Origin: Gordionus sp. m RMFG-2023
Taxonomy: Eukaryota; Nematomorpha; Gordioida; Chordodea; Parachordodidae
Assembly: GCF_954871325.1 (NCBI RefSeq)
Contig: NC_088776.1
Span: 40,442,569 to 40,506,568 of the forward strand
Reading direction: 5' to 3'
DNA: 64,000 nt
A model generated the notes under the pieces. The model was not told the origin of the DNA and made no database searches. It saw only the letters and a list, made by a program, of their open reading frames with translations. Both the position numbers and the translations under genes were made by a program. Below are positions 1 through 11,345 of the stretch, piece after piece. Position 1 is the first letter of the stretch. Every line of letters begins with the position of its first letter.

Positions 1-119
1 TTGATTTTGTAAAAAAAATTTGAAGAAATAATTAATATGATCAACATTCAAAATCATTTCTATTTAATCATCCTTTTTTTTATAATAATAAATTTATAAT
101 AAATTGCAACTGTATTAGA

Positions 120-236
120 TACGCGCCGAATTGTCGCCGCGCCGAATTGACGTTGCGCCGAGTTGTCGCCGCGCTGAATTGACGATGCGCCGAATTGACG
201 CCGCGCCGAGTTTTTTGCGCCGAATTGACATGGAAC
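120..236. repeat. Degenerate short tandem repeat, unit GCGCCGAATTGACG
   Basis: About six to seven imperfect copies of a 16-20 bp unit built on GCGCCGAATTG are set in AT-rich sequence. The block is much richer in GC than its flanks. The small reading frame that crosses it on the minus strand is just the translated repeat and is not a gene. It resembles other GC-rich short-motif blocks in this window that sit inside hAT-type elements, but no terminal repeat was recognised here. Confidence 0.75.
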
Positions 237-287
237 CTTATACAATAGTCTCAAAATTTTTATATTTTCATTATTTTTTTGTGACAA

Positions 288-1778
288 AAATATAGGAAGG
301 TCTACTTTGGTTTAGCTAGTTACATAAGACTCATTCATCAAGATACAGATTTTATGAGGGTATTTACAAATTCTTTTATATGTGACACAGTCTTTCTCTA
401 CCACATCAATCCCACGATTAATATTTCAAAAATAACTACCTTTCGTCATGTATTATAAAATTATTTTAAAATTCATATTCCTAGCCCTTGAGTCATATAG
501 TTGTTTCCCCTTACAAATATGATCATTTTTGGTGAGCAACATGATTAGAAAAGTACTATTATAAAATAATACTCAAGTATTACACTAAAGGGCAAAGTTT
601 AAAACGAGGATTACATTTTCCTTTTATTTATTAAAGCATATAAATTTATATAGGGGTGTTTTTGTCAGATGTTTTTTTTCTATGGTTATTTTTAGCCAGT
701 CTTTGTTCAAATCAGTGATTCTTTTAAAATTTTACACTTCAGTTATATATTTAACAAACAAACCTATTGGTTTAGACGATATGATATGGCAATGCTCTAC
801 TTTTTCCTTCACATATTCAATAAATAAAAAAATCATTTTTTAAAAAACTTTTTATAATGAAATTTATTTTTTAAGGATATTTATTCTATATGTAAATTAG
901 ATATAAAAAAATATGACCTAAAGGGATCTATTAAAATAAGATAATACTTGCTATACCATTTCCTATTTTAACTTAAGAAACGGACTGCGGAGAATATAAT
1001 CAGGGTCTTGTATACATATCTATAAATGATTCAACCCTCTCACTTTTAACCTCCTACCAAATATAAATAATTTTAAAAAAAAATACCTTTCATCCCTTTC
1101 CAATTTTTCAAATAATGATAATTATTTCATAACTAACTATCCCCCCTCTAATTTCAATGATGCTCCTCTAATGAGTTCGCAGTTCAAGTTACGATATTTG
1201 GTTGTATTAATTTTGTTATATAGCTTTAAAATTCCTTAAGGTTATTAATTATTTAAATATGGAATTTGGTTAACTTTTTTTAATATACTATATTCTCATT
1301 TGATTTGACAACAATGTAAATGAGCTTGGGTGGCTTCATGTCATGTCATGAAAAACTAAAATTAAAATACATCATTTTTTTTGGTTATATTTTTTTAAAA
1401 ATTATTTTTTTTTACGGCATTAAAATAATCTAAATTTTTTTTGTTAAACAATAGCTCAACCTTTTCGCGGCTTGATGAAAATAATTAGCTATCCTAATTG
1501 TTTTAAATTTTACCATAACTAATCCATCTCATTTTGATATAACATTTTCCAAAGTTGCCGCAAGTTATGTCATCTGTCGGAAAAGTTTCCAAGATTAATT
1601 TTCTTTTGGCTAAAATATCGAGTTAGCTTTTTATCTTTATCCTCATATTTTATAATAAGGAAAAAAGTTGATTTTATAAATAATGATAATTTCATGTAAT
1701 TTTTTTATTATAATTGCTTTCTTTAGATTCTTTGTTCAATCTTAATTTGATAATTTTTGAAATTCTAATAACTTTTGG
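288..1778. other. AT-rich stretch without recognised gene
   Basis: I see no convincing exon, RNA gene or element end in this stretch on either strand; it holds only homopolymer-rich AT sequence. Confidence 0.5.
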
Positions 1779-2216
1779 TTCATACTCAGGGTTGCCAGGT
1801 CAAAATTTTCAAATTGAGGGAGATGTGGGAGAAACATGAAAATTGCGGTAGAAATATAAAAATTGCTAAAAAAAAATTTTTTGATGGCGGCCTTCGGCCG
1901 GGATTTTGAATTGATTTAATTATCTACCTATTTTTTTTATAATTAGTTATATAAATACAAAGTCGGTAACTATTTTTCAAATACAATAAAATCTTGATTT
2001 ATTAAATTATATTAATTTATAAAAAAAACCAACGATCTTTTTTAAATATAAAAAACGATTTTAATTTTACAATTAAAAATATATTTTATGCGAATGTCCC
2101 TCAAAACGACCGCAATTGAAAATCTACCGTGTGTGTGTATAACATTATAGGGCTAGGAGCTTATATCACGTATCACGTTTAAATACATAATAAGGTACTT
2201 CAAAATATAAGATATA

Positions 2217-2930
2217 ATACAGATGCAACTACAGTTGCGGCAATTGTACTTATCTTGTAGTACAACATTCACAGAGATACTTATCATCACAATGCTGGTA
2301 GAATCTTTTTTGCATAATATTTAACGACTCTAATATAAATGAAAATTGTACTTGTAGAACAAATGAGCAAGGCTATCATTAATGTTTTAAGACCGAAATC
2401 CAGGAGGTCAATTTTTGACGATTTTAAAGATGGGCATATATATGGAATTCTAACAGATGCATCTAATAAGGGATTTCCCTTGATCTTCCGCTATTTCAAC
2501 AAAATTAAGGTCATTTCAATAAAACTATTAAATTTTTTCCCCTCAAATAGTGAAAAATCCAAAGACATAGCTAACCATATAATATCAGATTCGAGATGAT
2601 CAATAAATTTCATGTCAGCTTTCTGATCTGATAATGCCTCAGTGAATTTGGAAAAAACAGAGTGTATTTACAGAAGTGAGTCAGCACACTGTTGGTTGGG
2701 ATATGTTTCTAATACCGGCCATCGATAGAATTTTAAAATTTTATAAACCTTAAAAAATATTTCTTATAATGAATGGCAGAGGTATATTTAGGAATGATTT
2801 CACATGTAGAATGTGCAGTTGCAATCAGAAGAATCTTAACAAAGATTCACAAAATTATGCTGCAGATGTGTCCATCTTTACAGTTAAAAATTGACAATAA
2901 ATTTTATGGCGCCCTTGCTAAAACATAATT
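2217..2930 (+). pseudogene. hAT transposase fragment (left half)
   Basis: Broken hAT transposase related to the copies at 3990-5060 (minus) and 36360-37380 (plus). Shared landmarks are the GATGCAACTACAGTTGC start, a stretch reading MSKAIINVLRPKSRRSIFDD, the TDASNKG segment, and a downstream piece with ATTTTATGGCG. Frames are interrupted several times and the C-terminal dimerisation block is absent, so it cannot be functional. The family is known for an RNase-H-fold DDE transposase. Confidence 0.7.
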
Positions 2931-3309
2931 ATATTTTATTTGAGATTTAAATAATAAAACTAATGTTTACCGTCGTTATTGAGATTATAAAATTTCTGGC
3001 ATGACATATTATACATTATTTACCCATTACCTCGTCCTCTAATGTTGTTAAATCCGATTTCTCTCCTTTTTCCAGGCAGTCCTCTTCAGGCTAAAAATGC
3101 GCTCGGATGAGGCATTAGAATGAGGTAAGGAGAAGTTTTGGCGAATCATAAAAAAATAGAGAGAATTAAAATCTCCTCAAACAAGACATCAATGTTTTTC
3201 GGTATTTTTAATATATTTATTAAATTAACCTTAATTGATGGTTTCTGTTCCAAGGTCATAATATTTATACAATTGTAAATAGAGTTATTAAAATCAAATT
3301 TTGATTGAA

Positions 3310-3570
3310 AAGTCGAGTTCACCCGACTACGACTCCGAGTCGAAGTCGCAATAACTAGACTCAAAACTCAAGTCGAGTTTTGAGTCAATTAGTCGACTCA
3401 TTTTTACGACTCGAGTTCCGAACTTGAGTCGTGAACTTGAGTTTTTATCTTGAGTCATGAACTTGAGTTTTGATCTTGAGTCATGAACTTGAGTGTTGAT
3501 CTTGAGTCATGAACTCGAGTTATGAACTTGAGTCGTGAACTAGTCATAAACTTGAGTCGTGAACTCAACA
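3310..3570. repeat. Degenerate GAGTC/CTTGAGTCATGAA tandem repeat
   Basis: Irregular tandem copies of a ~12-18 bp unit such as CTTGAGTCATGAA, CTTGAGTTTTGAT and GACTCGAGT lie in the spacer between the two halves of the hAT element. Many units contain the near-palindrome ACTCGAGT or GACTC/GAGTC. This could be the subterminal repeat of another, nested element whose termini I could not fix. Confidence 0.65.
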
Positions 3571-3607
3571 GGCTATCTTAAATTTTATGAAACTCGATTA
3601 CTTATAT

Positions 3608-3720
3608 TAGTATTGTTAATTGGTTGATTATGTAATACCCAGACCTGGCGCTTGGCTCTAAAATTAGACTAAATCTGCTATGAGCACGAGGCCCATGTAA
3701 CTTAAGTTATTTCTTATTGA
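3608..3720 (+). repeat. Partial copy of the TAGTRTTGTTAATTGG repeat family
   Basis: The sequence TAGTATTGTTAATTGGTTGA, followed shortly by a CCAGACCTGG block, matches the left end of the element at 45600 (TAGTGTTGTTAATTGGATTG followed by CCCGGACCCGG). No matching right end was found nearby, so this is a truncated copy inside the hAT spacer. Confidence 0.5.
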
Positions 3721-3989
3721 ACTTATTAGTTAAATACATGGTTATTTATTACAGATAAATCGATAGATAATTAAAAGACCTATTGAATATGCAACAATTC
3801 AAGCGCCACTTTTTGAGTGAAGCTATTTCTACGTAAACGGAAATTTTAATAATATGAATAGAAAAAATAATTAATAAAATTATATTTTGAAATAAAGAGG
3901 TTGCTCGTAGCATAAACTCCTTCCTACAAAAAGTTTTTTTATTTATTTGATTTTTTCATTGTAATTATAAAATTTAACTCATATGATTT

Positions 3990-5060
3990 ATAAATATTCT
4001 AAAATTGTCTTAATAAAAATATCTGCTTCATTTAAATGTGTGTTAATTAGAGTATTATTTGAACATTTTAATATAATATTTTTAGCAATAGCGCCATAAA
4101 ATTTATTATCAATTTTTAACTATAGAGATGAACAGAGCTGTAGCATGATTTTGTGAATCATTTTTAATATATTCTGATTGCAACTGAATATTAACTGCAA
4201 GCAGTAGATTTCCTACATGTGAAAAGAATCCCAAATATACTTCTGCCATTTCATACTAGAAAAATTTTATCAAATTTTAGGACAGCCTTTAAAATCTTTA
4301 TTTAAGAAGTATTTTTTTAAGGGTTTAAAATTTTAAAATTCTATCGATGGCAGGTATTAATGACAACCACCTGATAGGTATATATCGCAACAACTCACAC
4401 CATTCCAAGTCAGACCACTTCACCAACTCTTTTAATTCATTAACTCTTTTATTTGAACTAAATTCGTTAAAACATTTCATCACAATTATTTCGACATCCA
4501 CAGACAGTACATTCATTGCCTTCTTGCAAGAATTATATACAGCCAATTGGTATTAATTCATTTGTGCTGCCTCAATTCGGTAACTTTAGTTTTTGTCAAA
4601 ATTTACAGAGACATTATCAGCGCAGAAAGCTGGCATGCAAATCATTGATAACCTTGAATCAGCTATATTTACCCTTATGTGGCTAGCTACATCGTTGGAT
4701 TTTTCTTTGAGGAAATTTTTTTAACAGTTTTATTGAAATGTTCTTATTCTTGTTGAAATTGCAAAAGGATCGAGGGAAATGTTTTAATATTTCCCTTATT
4801 AGATACATTTGTTAGAATTGCACATAAATGCCCATCTTTCAAATCGTCTAGAATTGACCTCTAGGATTCAGGTACCAAAACACTTGTGATAGCCTTGCTC
4901 ATTTTTATTGCCACAAGTAAGGTTTGCACTTATATTGGAGTCGTTAAATATCATGAGAAAAAGATTCGACCCACATTGTAATGATATATATAGTGCTCTG
5001 TGAATGTTGAACTACATAATAGATGTATACGATTTCCGCAAATATAGTTTCATTTTGAGA
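3990..5060 (-). pseudogene. hAT transposase fragment (right half, inverted)
   Basis: On the minus strand an open piece (4546-4325) contains CELLRYIPIRWLSLIPAIDR. This is the R(W/T)LSLLPAIxRLL block typical of a hAT transposase class found in many invertebrates. The same protein appears on the plus strand at 36768-37025 as CELLRYVPIRWLS. Upstream on the minus strand are MSKAITS-like and TDAS-like segments shared with the left half. Several frame interruptions make it a relic. Confidence 0.75.
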
Positions 5061-5438
5061 ATATTTTTGTATTGCAATTGATGTTGATATACTCCCCTGT
5101 ACTGACTAATATTAATGAAACAATGTTGATTTATTATTGGATAAAAATAAAACAGGATAGAAAGAAATTTACAAACTAGACATTTTTTTGAATAAATATT
5201 TAAAATTTAATTTAAAAATATAAAAATAATCAATTAATGTCTCAAAATTATTATTTACATATTAAAAACGTTTAAAATACTTTTTTAAAAAAATACGGGA
5301 GAAATTAAAAAATTGCGGTAGATTTTTACGGGAGATTTCCAATTGTGGTAGTTTTGCGGGAGAGAGATATCTGCGTGTAAACTAAAAAATTGCTGGAGTC
5401 CTGCTGATGGGGAGAGACATGGCAACCCTGTTCATACT

Positions 5439-6365
5439 TAAAGGTTGCTATTGTCTATTTCTCTTATTAAAACTAGTTTTTGTTTATTGACTAGAAAAAC
5501 TGATTGATGGAATAGTAAGTACTAATCTGGCATTTCTATGGTATGAGCTCACTCAAAAATATTTGTTTTTTTCGCATGTTGCCAATCGTGGCAATTTTAT
5601 CTTATTTTGTCGAAAAACTATCTACCAAACGAATTGAAGAATCAATGTAATAAATTTCAATTATTGATTTATTCCAGATTAAATGCTTCCAGAAATTTGG
5701 TTGATTTTACGCTTTAATGGGAGATATAGATTTTATTTCTCTTATAGTACGGTTACTTTTTTGTGTGTGAAAAAAATGACTGAAGAATTAATAAATATTA
5801 GCGCAAACCAGCTATTTTCCATTCTATCAATAATGCCAAATTAGGCAATTTTTCTTATTTTGCTAATAAACTTTTTCTTTATACTGTCTATTAAACGAAT
5901 TAAATTATAATTAATACAGAACATCGATAAAATTTTCTGAATAAATTATTTCCGTCGCTTAAATCATAGATTTGCAAAAATTTTGTTACTAATAGTTTTT
6001 TCCTTTTACGAGCTACTATACTTGTTTAAATACTCAATTGGTACAAATAAAGCAAGAAATATGATATAATTTACAATTAGTACGTAAAACTATTCAGCCG
6101 CCAAATTTTATGGCGCTGATATAAATATATATAAATCTTGTCTATTCCTCTGTTCTGATACACAAGTTGAAGCATATAAAGAAGTTACTCAGAATTATCA
6201 AACTATTATGGTAATTATAGATATAAATAGCTTAAACCTTTGATTTTGAATGATACGATCAAGTTAGAATATTTAGAAAGAATTAAATAAAAATGTAAAT
6301 ATAAGCCTAAAAAATATCTAAAAATTTATTTTTAATTCTACATTCAAATGCTGGCTCAGAGATGT
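5439..6365. other. AT-rich stretch without recognised gene
   Basis: Between two hAT elements. I see no exon or element end here on either strand. Confidence 0.5.
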
Positions 6366-6373
6366 GTTTAATG

Positions 6374-7184
6374 CAGGGTTGGCAAGTCGGTCAATTGACC
6401 AGTCAAATTCAGTCAATTGACCGGTCAATTGACCGGTCAATTGACCGGAGGAGTATTTGACCTGTCAAATACGGTCAAATACTCTAAAAAATTTAAAGGA
6501 AAAATAAATTAAAAATATGTTTAAAAAAGGGAAAAAAGATGTAAATACATGTGATCACAATGTTTGCTTATTTTTCGGGTCCACAATATCAAGAGGAGAA
6601 CTCACTAGTAGTGTAATTAATGAAGTATCTGATATAATTCAAGAATTAGCTATTTTACAAGGTAGTGATGACCAAAATATTTTAAGTGATATAATTAATT
6701 TTAGAAGCAAAAACAGCATGTTTAATATAGCAAAATATGTGGAAAGTAGTAATTTCCAGAAACAATCAATTCCGACCTCAAGTTAATAGATTAAACTTTG
6801 TCTACCCTGCCCATTAAGAGACTAACAATTCCTAGTTCTACTTCTTCTTTAGAAAGAAATAGGTCGATTTGGGTTAATATTCTTATGAAAATAGAAATCG
6901 ATTTAAGATCTAAGATATCAGGAAAATTGTTTAAAAAATATTAAAGAAAATGATAATATTGAATATGAATCAGAACAAGACTCTGATACAGATAGCTACA
7001 CGTTAGTTATTGAATGAATTTAAAAAACTAGTATTATAGATTCATTTTACTATTATATTCAAAATAAAGATAATATTAACTTTAAAAAAATATATTTGAA
7101 TTTGACCACATTTGACCATATTTGGCCGGTCAAATATCGGTCAATTGACCGAAACGTATTTGACCGGTCAAATGCACAACCCTG
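6374..7184 (+). mobile_element. hAT element, exact 8-bp TSD, GGTCAATTGACC subterminal repeats
   Basis: The element begins CAGGGTTGGCAAG and ends GCACAACCCTG, inside an exact 8-bp duplication GTTTAATG (6366-6373 and 7185-7192). Both ends carry clustered copies of the palindrome GGTCAATTGACC and the related TTTGACCGGTCAAA, which are good candidates for transposase binding sites. At 811 bp it is internally deleted: only the C-terminal part of a transposase remains. Confidence 0.9.
6517..6945 (+). pseudogene. hAT transposase C-terminal remnant
   Basis: The first piece (6517-6786) is an open frame ending in FRSKNSMFNIAKYVESS. After a frame break the downstream sequence (about 6792-6944) reads LTIPSSTSSLERNRSIW. 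This matches the hAT C-terminal dimerisation motif (IPASSAASERNWSxxGxIxSKxRNRL), followed by a degenerate KIxxKL stretch. The N-terminal zinc finger and catalytic core are missing. It is non-functional as it stands. Confidence 0.75.
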
Positions 7185-7192
7185 GTTTAATG

Positions 7193-8213
7193 AATATGAT
7201 TAAGCGAAAAAAATTTTCTTCGGTCTCATTTGATTTATTAGAGGCCGAATTAATGGTAAAGCAGAATTTTGACATGAATTGCGAAGAGTTAAAATTTATT
7301 TTCATATATAATATAATAAACTTTTAAATAAAATAAATTCCTTCCGATAAATATATAGATTTGGATCTAATTTTTATAAATTTTGACTTTATAAATATGG
7401 ATAATATTCAAATTCAAATTTAAATTTGTATAATTTGAAAAAAATTATTCACCAATATTTATATATAAAAGGATTGCAGTTGTCGCGATTTCCCGCTTTT
7501 TATCCTTTAGTCATTAAAAATCCCACCTCACTCTTAGAATATGGGAGGTATGGCCGGGCCTAAAAATTTTTGCAATTTACAAAATGAGAAAATTGAATAA
7601 GACACCTATTTAATCTATAATTAAAATATAGCCACTTTTTATAATTATCCTTCATTATAATCTTCTCAAAATTTAGAAAATGTTTTTAACAAACCCCCCC
7701 CTCTGTCGTGGTAAAATATGTAAAAGTAAATAAATAAACACTTAACCCATTTTGCCCTGATTTCCCGATATTGGAATATCTTTATTTTCTTGATTTGGAA
7801 CATTTTCTATTTATTTTCAAAAAATCCTGATTTTTTTAATTCCATTTTATTAGAAAAAATGAGTAAAAGTGCTTACAAATTGAGTAGAAGCGTTTAGTGA
7901 TGTTTTCATAAAAACGCTGTGATTTAAATTGAACTGGTATCATTTTAAAAAATGATGAAAATTATTTTAAGTTTTTTAATTTTTTTTTATATTGTTTAGT
8001 TAGGCTTGTGAAATCAGCAAAAATAAAAAAAAATAATTGAAGATCTAATGATTTATTCCATAATTTATTCTTCATAAATATTACAAATTTATTTAATACA
8101 ATAGAATATTTTGAATTTTTTTTTTATTAATCATAACTTTGCAGTTATTTCTATTTATTAAAATGCGAATAGAAGAAAAAGGAAAGGTAATAATATTCAA
8201 ATGAATTAGCTAC
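7193..8213. other. AT-rich stretch with a C-run, no gene seen
   Basis: Contains a poly-C run near 7697 followed by CTCTGTCGTGG, which could be an eroded element end. No exon was recognised on either strand. Confidence 0.4.
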
Positions 8214-8752
8214 TGGTGAATTCCATATCAAATCAACCAAAAAAAGTCGATTCTCAACCCGACCCTCTTCAATTTTTCTTAAATTTTGCATAATGGTAGT
8301 ATATACTATAACTAAGAAAAAAATGAAATTTTACCTCCCAACAAGGTTTACTCGCTAAGATATGGGCGTTTAAAGCGCGGAAAAATAGTACATTTTTGAC
8401 AAAATGTGCCTCATTTATTTTCAAACATCTCGAGAAATAATTAAGTTAGAAAAATAATTTAAATTTTATTATGTAGCTTAATAATAGTTCTTTAATATGA
8501 CATAAAAATAAATATGATATAAATTTGATGAATGTCCAAAACCGGATGTATAAAACCGGAAATGGCCATAGAAAAAAAAAGGTATTTTTTTTTGAAATTT
8601 TTTTTCTGTAGATAGATATAACACTGCTTTATATTTGTGCCAAATCCGAGCCTGGGATGAAAAATGACTCTTTATATGGCTAAAATTGATCAAAATAATG
8701 TTTTTTTAAAAATTATGTCTAAATGATAGGCCCTCACTTTTTTTTATTTTTA
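8214..8752 (+). repeat. Left terminal inverted repeat
   Basis: Inverted match to 9826-10361, with small indels and homopolymer differences. Small reading frames in both arms are the same sequence read from opposite sides. Confidence 0.8.
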
Positions 8753-8873
8753 ATTGTTAACATATTGTGACTGAAAATTATTTGACAAAATAATTCTAAA
8801 CCAATTTATAACTTTATTTTTCTGAAATGCATAATTACATATAATATAATAATATAATAATTCTTAATTATGT

Positions 8874-9527
8874 TTACAATATATCATATATTAAATTATC
8901 TAAAGAATTGGAATAAATTTTGACTTTAATTTTATTTTCGTCAAGGTGAATATAAGCATGGTATTTTTGTGTTCCCGGAATTCTTTTTGCTCTCAAAAAT
9001 TTGCTTTCTAGATGATTTTCCATATTATTGTATTCATTATTGCTTACAAAAATGTAATTTACTCCATGTATATTATTTGTTGCAAAGTCGAATAAATCCA
9101 TTGGTGTCAAAATATGGTTTTGATATGGCCGTTGCAAACTAGCTCGAGCTGCTAGCCGTTTTGTAATACCTCCTAAACTGTCGCACGGACTTTTTCCATG
9201 AGCTGTAGCAAAAAAATGCCACTCGGCCTTTATACCAAAATCACATTCATGATTATAGAGATTTATAAAAAAAAATTTATTTTTATATTGAGTTACGGCC
9301 CCATCAGAAAAATAACAAATTTTGGTCAATGTATCAAATCTTTCTTTTAAAAATAAGATCATTTTAGTTTGAAATAAATAAAAGGCACAGGCATTGTGCT
9401 TTAAGCAATCTGATATCACCATTAAACTTATATGTTTTATAATGTTGTCCTGACTATAATAAATGATAAAAGAGTAAATAGTGGACTGATTATTTGTCCA
9501 ATGAAATCCCTGTGCATGGTCTTGCAC
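8874..9527 (-). CDS. Transposase-like protein with SDGxxxQYKN and HGKSPCD motifs (C-terminal part)
   Basis: An open frame of about 217 codons encodes a protein family I know from repeat-rich invertebrate genomes (cnidarians, aphids and others). Landmarks in order are ISDCLKHN near residue 39, CYFSDGAVTQYKNK near residue 71, AEWHFFATAHGKSPCD near residue 102, and GGITKRLAARASLQRPY. The aspartates in SDG and the HGK..CD block fit an RNase-H-like DDE catalytic core; this assignment is inference from conservation, not proven. The first codon is a GTG, not ATG, and family members usually have a longer N-terminus. The sequence here is therefore the last exon or a 5'-truncated copy. No stops interrupt it, so the copy is fairly young. 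It lies between the two long TIRs. Confidence 0.75.
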   Translation of the reverse strand: MQDHAQGFHWTNNQSTIYSFIIYYSQDNIIKHISLMVISDCLKHNACAFYLFQTKMILFLKERFDTLTKICYFSDGAVTQYKNKFFFINLYNHECDFGIKAEWHFFATAHGKSPCDSLGGITKRLAARASLQRPYQNHILTPMDLFDFATNNIHGVNYIFVSNNEYNNMENHLESKFLRAKRIPGTQKYHAYIHLDENKIKVKIYSNSLDNLIYDIL

Positions 9528-9825
9528 TTTTTCCTATAATATAATATGATTTTATTATTTTTTTAGTTTATAATAATTTAGTTTCTTTTTCCCAATAATA
9601 TAATAATTTTATTATTTTTTCCGTTTAAGAATACTATTTTCGATTCGGAGAATTCATTTTTCTTTAATATAAATGAAAATTGTGATTATGATTTTAAGAT
9701 GTAGTAAAAGTTATAGAGCTTACACATTAGGGGTTACGAAAACTACAATATGAATGTGAATTTATCAATTAAATATGATGATATTTGTTGAATTTTAATT
9801 ATGATAGATTGTTTTATGCTAATAA

Positions 9826-10361
9826 ATAAAAAAAAGTAAGGGCATATCATTTAGACATAATTTTTAAATAAACATTATTTCAAAAGTATTCATTAAATGA
9901 AGATATTTTTGATCAATTTAAGCCATATAAAGAGTCATAACTCCTAGACCCTTTTTCATCCCAGGCTAGGATTTGGCACAAATATAAAGCAGTGTTATAT
10001 CTATCTACAGAAAAAAAATTTCGAAAAAAAAAATATCTTTTTTTTCTATGGCCATTTCCGGTTTTATACATCCGGTTTTGGACATTCATCATATTTATAT
10101 CATATTTATTTTTATGTCATATTAAAGAACTATTATTAAGCTTTTATTTCTCGAGATATTTGAAAATTAATGAGGCACTTTTTGTCAAAAATGTACCATT
10201 TTTCTGCGCTTTAAACGCCAATATTTTAGCGGGTAAGCCTTTTTGGGAGGTAAAATTTCATTTTTTTCTTAGTTATAGTATATACTACCAGTATGCAAAA
10301 TTTAAAAAAAATTGAAAGGGGTCGGGTTGAAACCTTGGTTGATTTGATATGGAATTCACCA
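9826..10361 (-). repeat. Right terminal inverted repeat
   Basis: Partner of 8214-8752. It ends GGAATTCACCA. Confidence 0.8.
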
Positions 10362-10784
10362 TTATATCAAGCTTATCGAAATTGTAATTAGGAGGCATTA
10401 ATTATCAGTAAAATCTTTTATAATTAAAATAATCTGAGAAAATCAATAAAAAATTCTTAGCTTTCAGTATATTTTTTTTATCTAGATTAGAAATAGAGTA
10501 TTACTTTAAATGACATAAAGCACACTTTTAAATTTTATGTTGGGGGGGGGGGGGAGTTAACTTATTCTGGTAAAAACTTAACCCAAAATGTCCGCTCCAT
10601 ACTTACAACCATGAGTGAGTGAGACCAGGAAGACTAATATATTTTCTATCACATCCGATAGAGATTACATGCTTATTAAATAAACAATACGTAATAAAAT
10701 ATTCTTAAAACTTTATGATTTAAGAAACTTCGGTTGGTAAATTGATATTGAATACATAAATTTCACTTAAAATGAATTCAGAAT
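10362..10784. other. AT-rich stretch with a G-run
   Basis: A G-run near 10543 sits in otherwise AT-rich sequence. No gene was recognised. Confidence 0.4.
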
Positions 10785-11345
10785 TTTCGCGGTCATGCGC
10801 TCGCTATAATAATTTCGCGCAAATACATTCGCGGTAGAAAATTCACTATAAATGGTTCGCGATTAAAGTTTCGCTATAACGAGTTCGCTATCAAAGTTTC
10901 GCTAAAATGTATTCGCTCTTTCGCGGTTTAGGTTTCGCGGAAATAAATTCGCGATAAGGAGTTCGCGATCAAAGTTTCGCCAAAATGTATTCACTATAAA
11001 GTATTCGCGATTAAAGTTTAGCGAAAATAAATTTGCTATAAAGAGTTCGCGATAAAAGTACCGCTAAAATGTATTCACTATAAAGTATTCGCGGTTACGG
11101 TTTCGCGGAAATAAATTCGCTATAACGAGTTCGCGATCAAAGTTTCGCTAAAATGTATTCGCTATAAAGTATTCGCGGTTAAGGTTTCGCGGAAATAAAT
11201 TCGCGATAATAAGTTCGCGATATTGTCTTCGCTATAAATGTTTCGCGGAAAAAAATTCGCGGAATTGGTTTCGCTATATTACCTTCGCTATAAAATTCCT
11301 TCGTGATAAACGACATTCGCGATAACGCGATAAAAGTTTCGCTGA
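10785..11345. repeat. TTCGCG-type satellite with ~17-bp subunits and ~85-bp higher-order period
   Basis: About 30 imperfect units of roughly 17 bp each contain TTCGC(G/T) followed by an AT-rich spacer (for example TTCGCGATCAAAG, TTTCGCTAAAATG, TATTCGCTATAAAG). Groups of five recur with a period near 85 bp: GTTTCGCGGAAATAAATTCG comes back at about 10928, 11098 and 11183, and in mutated form near 11016. It is an island of CpG-containing sequence in a very AT-rich region. It could be the body of a nonautonomous element, but I could not fix its ends. Confidence 0.8.

Larger units (their letters stand above)
1787..5430. mobile_element. hAT element with inverted internal halves, exact 8-bp TSD
   Basis: The ends read CAGGGTTGCCAGGTC on the left and, reverse-complemented, CAGGGTTGCCATGTC on the right. 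They are flanked by an exact 8-bp duplication, TTCATACT (1779-1786 and 5431-5438), which is the hAT signature. Inside, related transposase-like sequence appears twice in opposite orientations: plus strand about 2217-2930 and minus strand about 5060-3990. A spacer lies between them, with a GAGTC-rich repeat and a partial copy of another repeat. The right half continues the subterminal sequence seen again at 36009. The whole unit therefore looks like two 5' halves of one hAT family joined tail to tail and moved together as one element, or an element invaded by a second copy. Both coding halves are decayed. Confidence 0.85.
8214..10361 (-). mobile_element. DNA transposon with ~0.5-kb terminal inverted repeats (Sola-like?)
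   Basis: The outer ends read TGGTGAATTCCATATCAAAT on the left and its reverse complement on the right. The inverted similarity continues for roughly 540 bp on each side (8214-8752 and 9826-10361), including a shared CCGGATGTATAAAACCGGAA block. Between them lies a single transposase-like frame on the minus strand. No clear target-site duplication could be read next to the ends. Long TIRs plus this protein type suggest a DDE superfamily such as Sola, but the superfamily is a guess. Confidence 0.8.

Noticed and set aside
60-287. 75-codon minus-strand frame
   Set aside because: It is the translated GCGCCGAATTG repeat plus flanks.
3310-3570. CRISPR-like array in the GAGTC repeats
   Set aside because: Units are short, irregular and degenerate with no unique spacers of constant length, and the genome is eukaryotic.
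4347-4556. Plus-strand frame at 4347-4556
   Set aside because: Antisense shadow of the hAT transposase piece containing CELLRYIPIRWLS.
8478-8693. Small frames at 8478-8693 (minus) and 9992-10315 (plus)
   Set aside because: They are the same sequence in the two long TIRs of one transposon and have no protein features.
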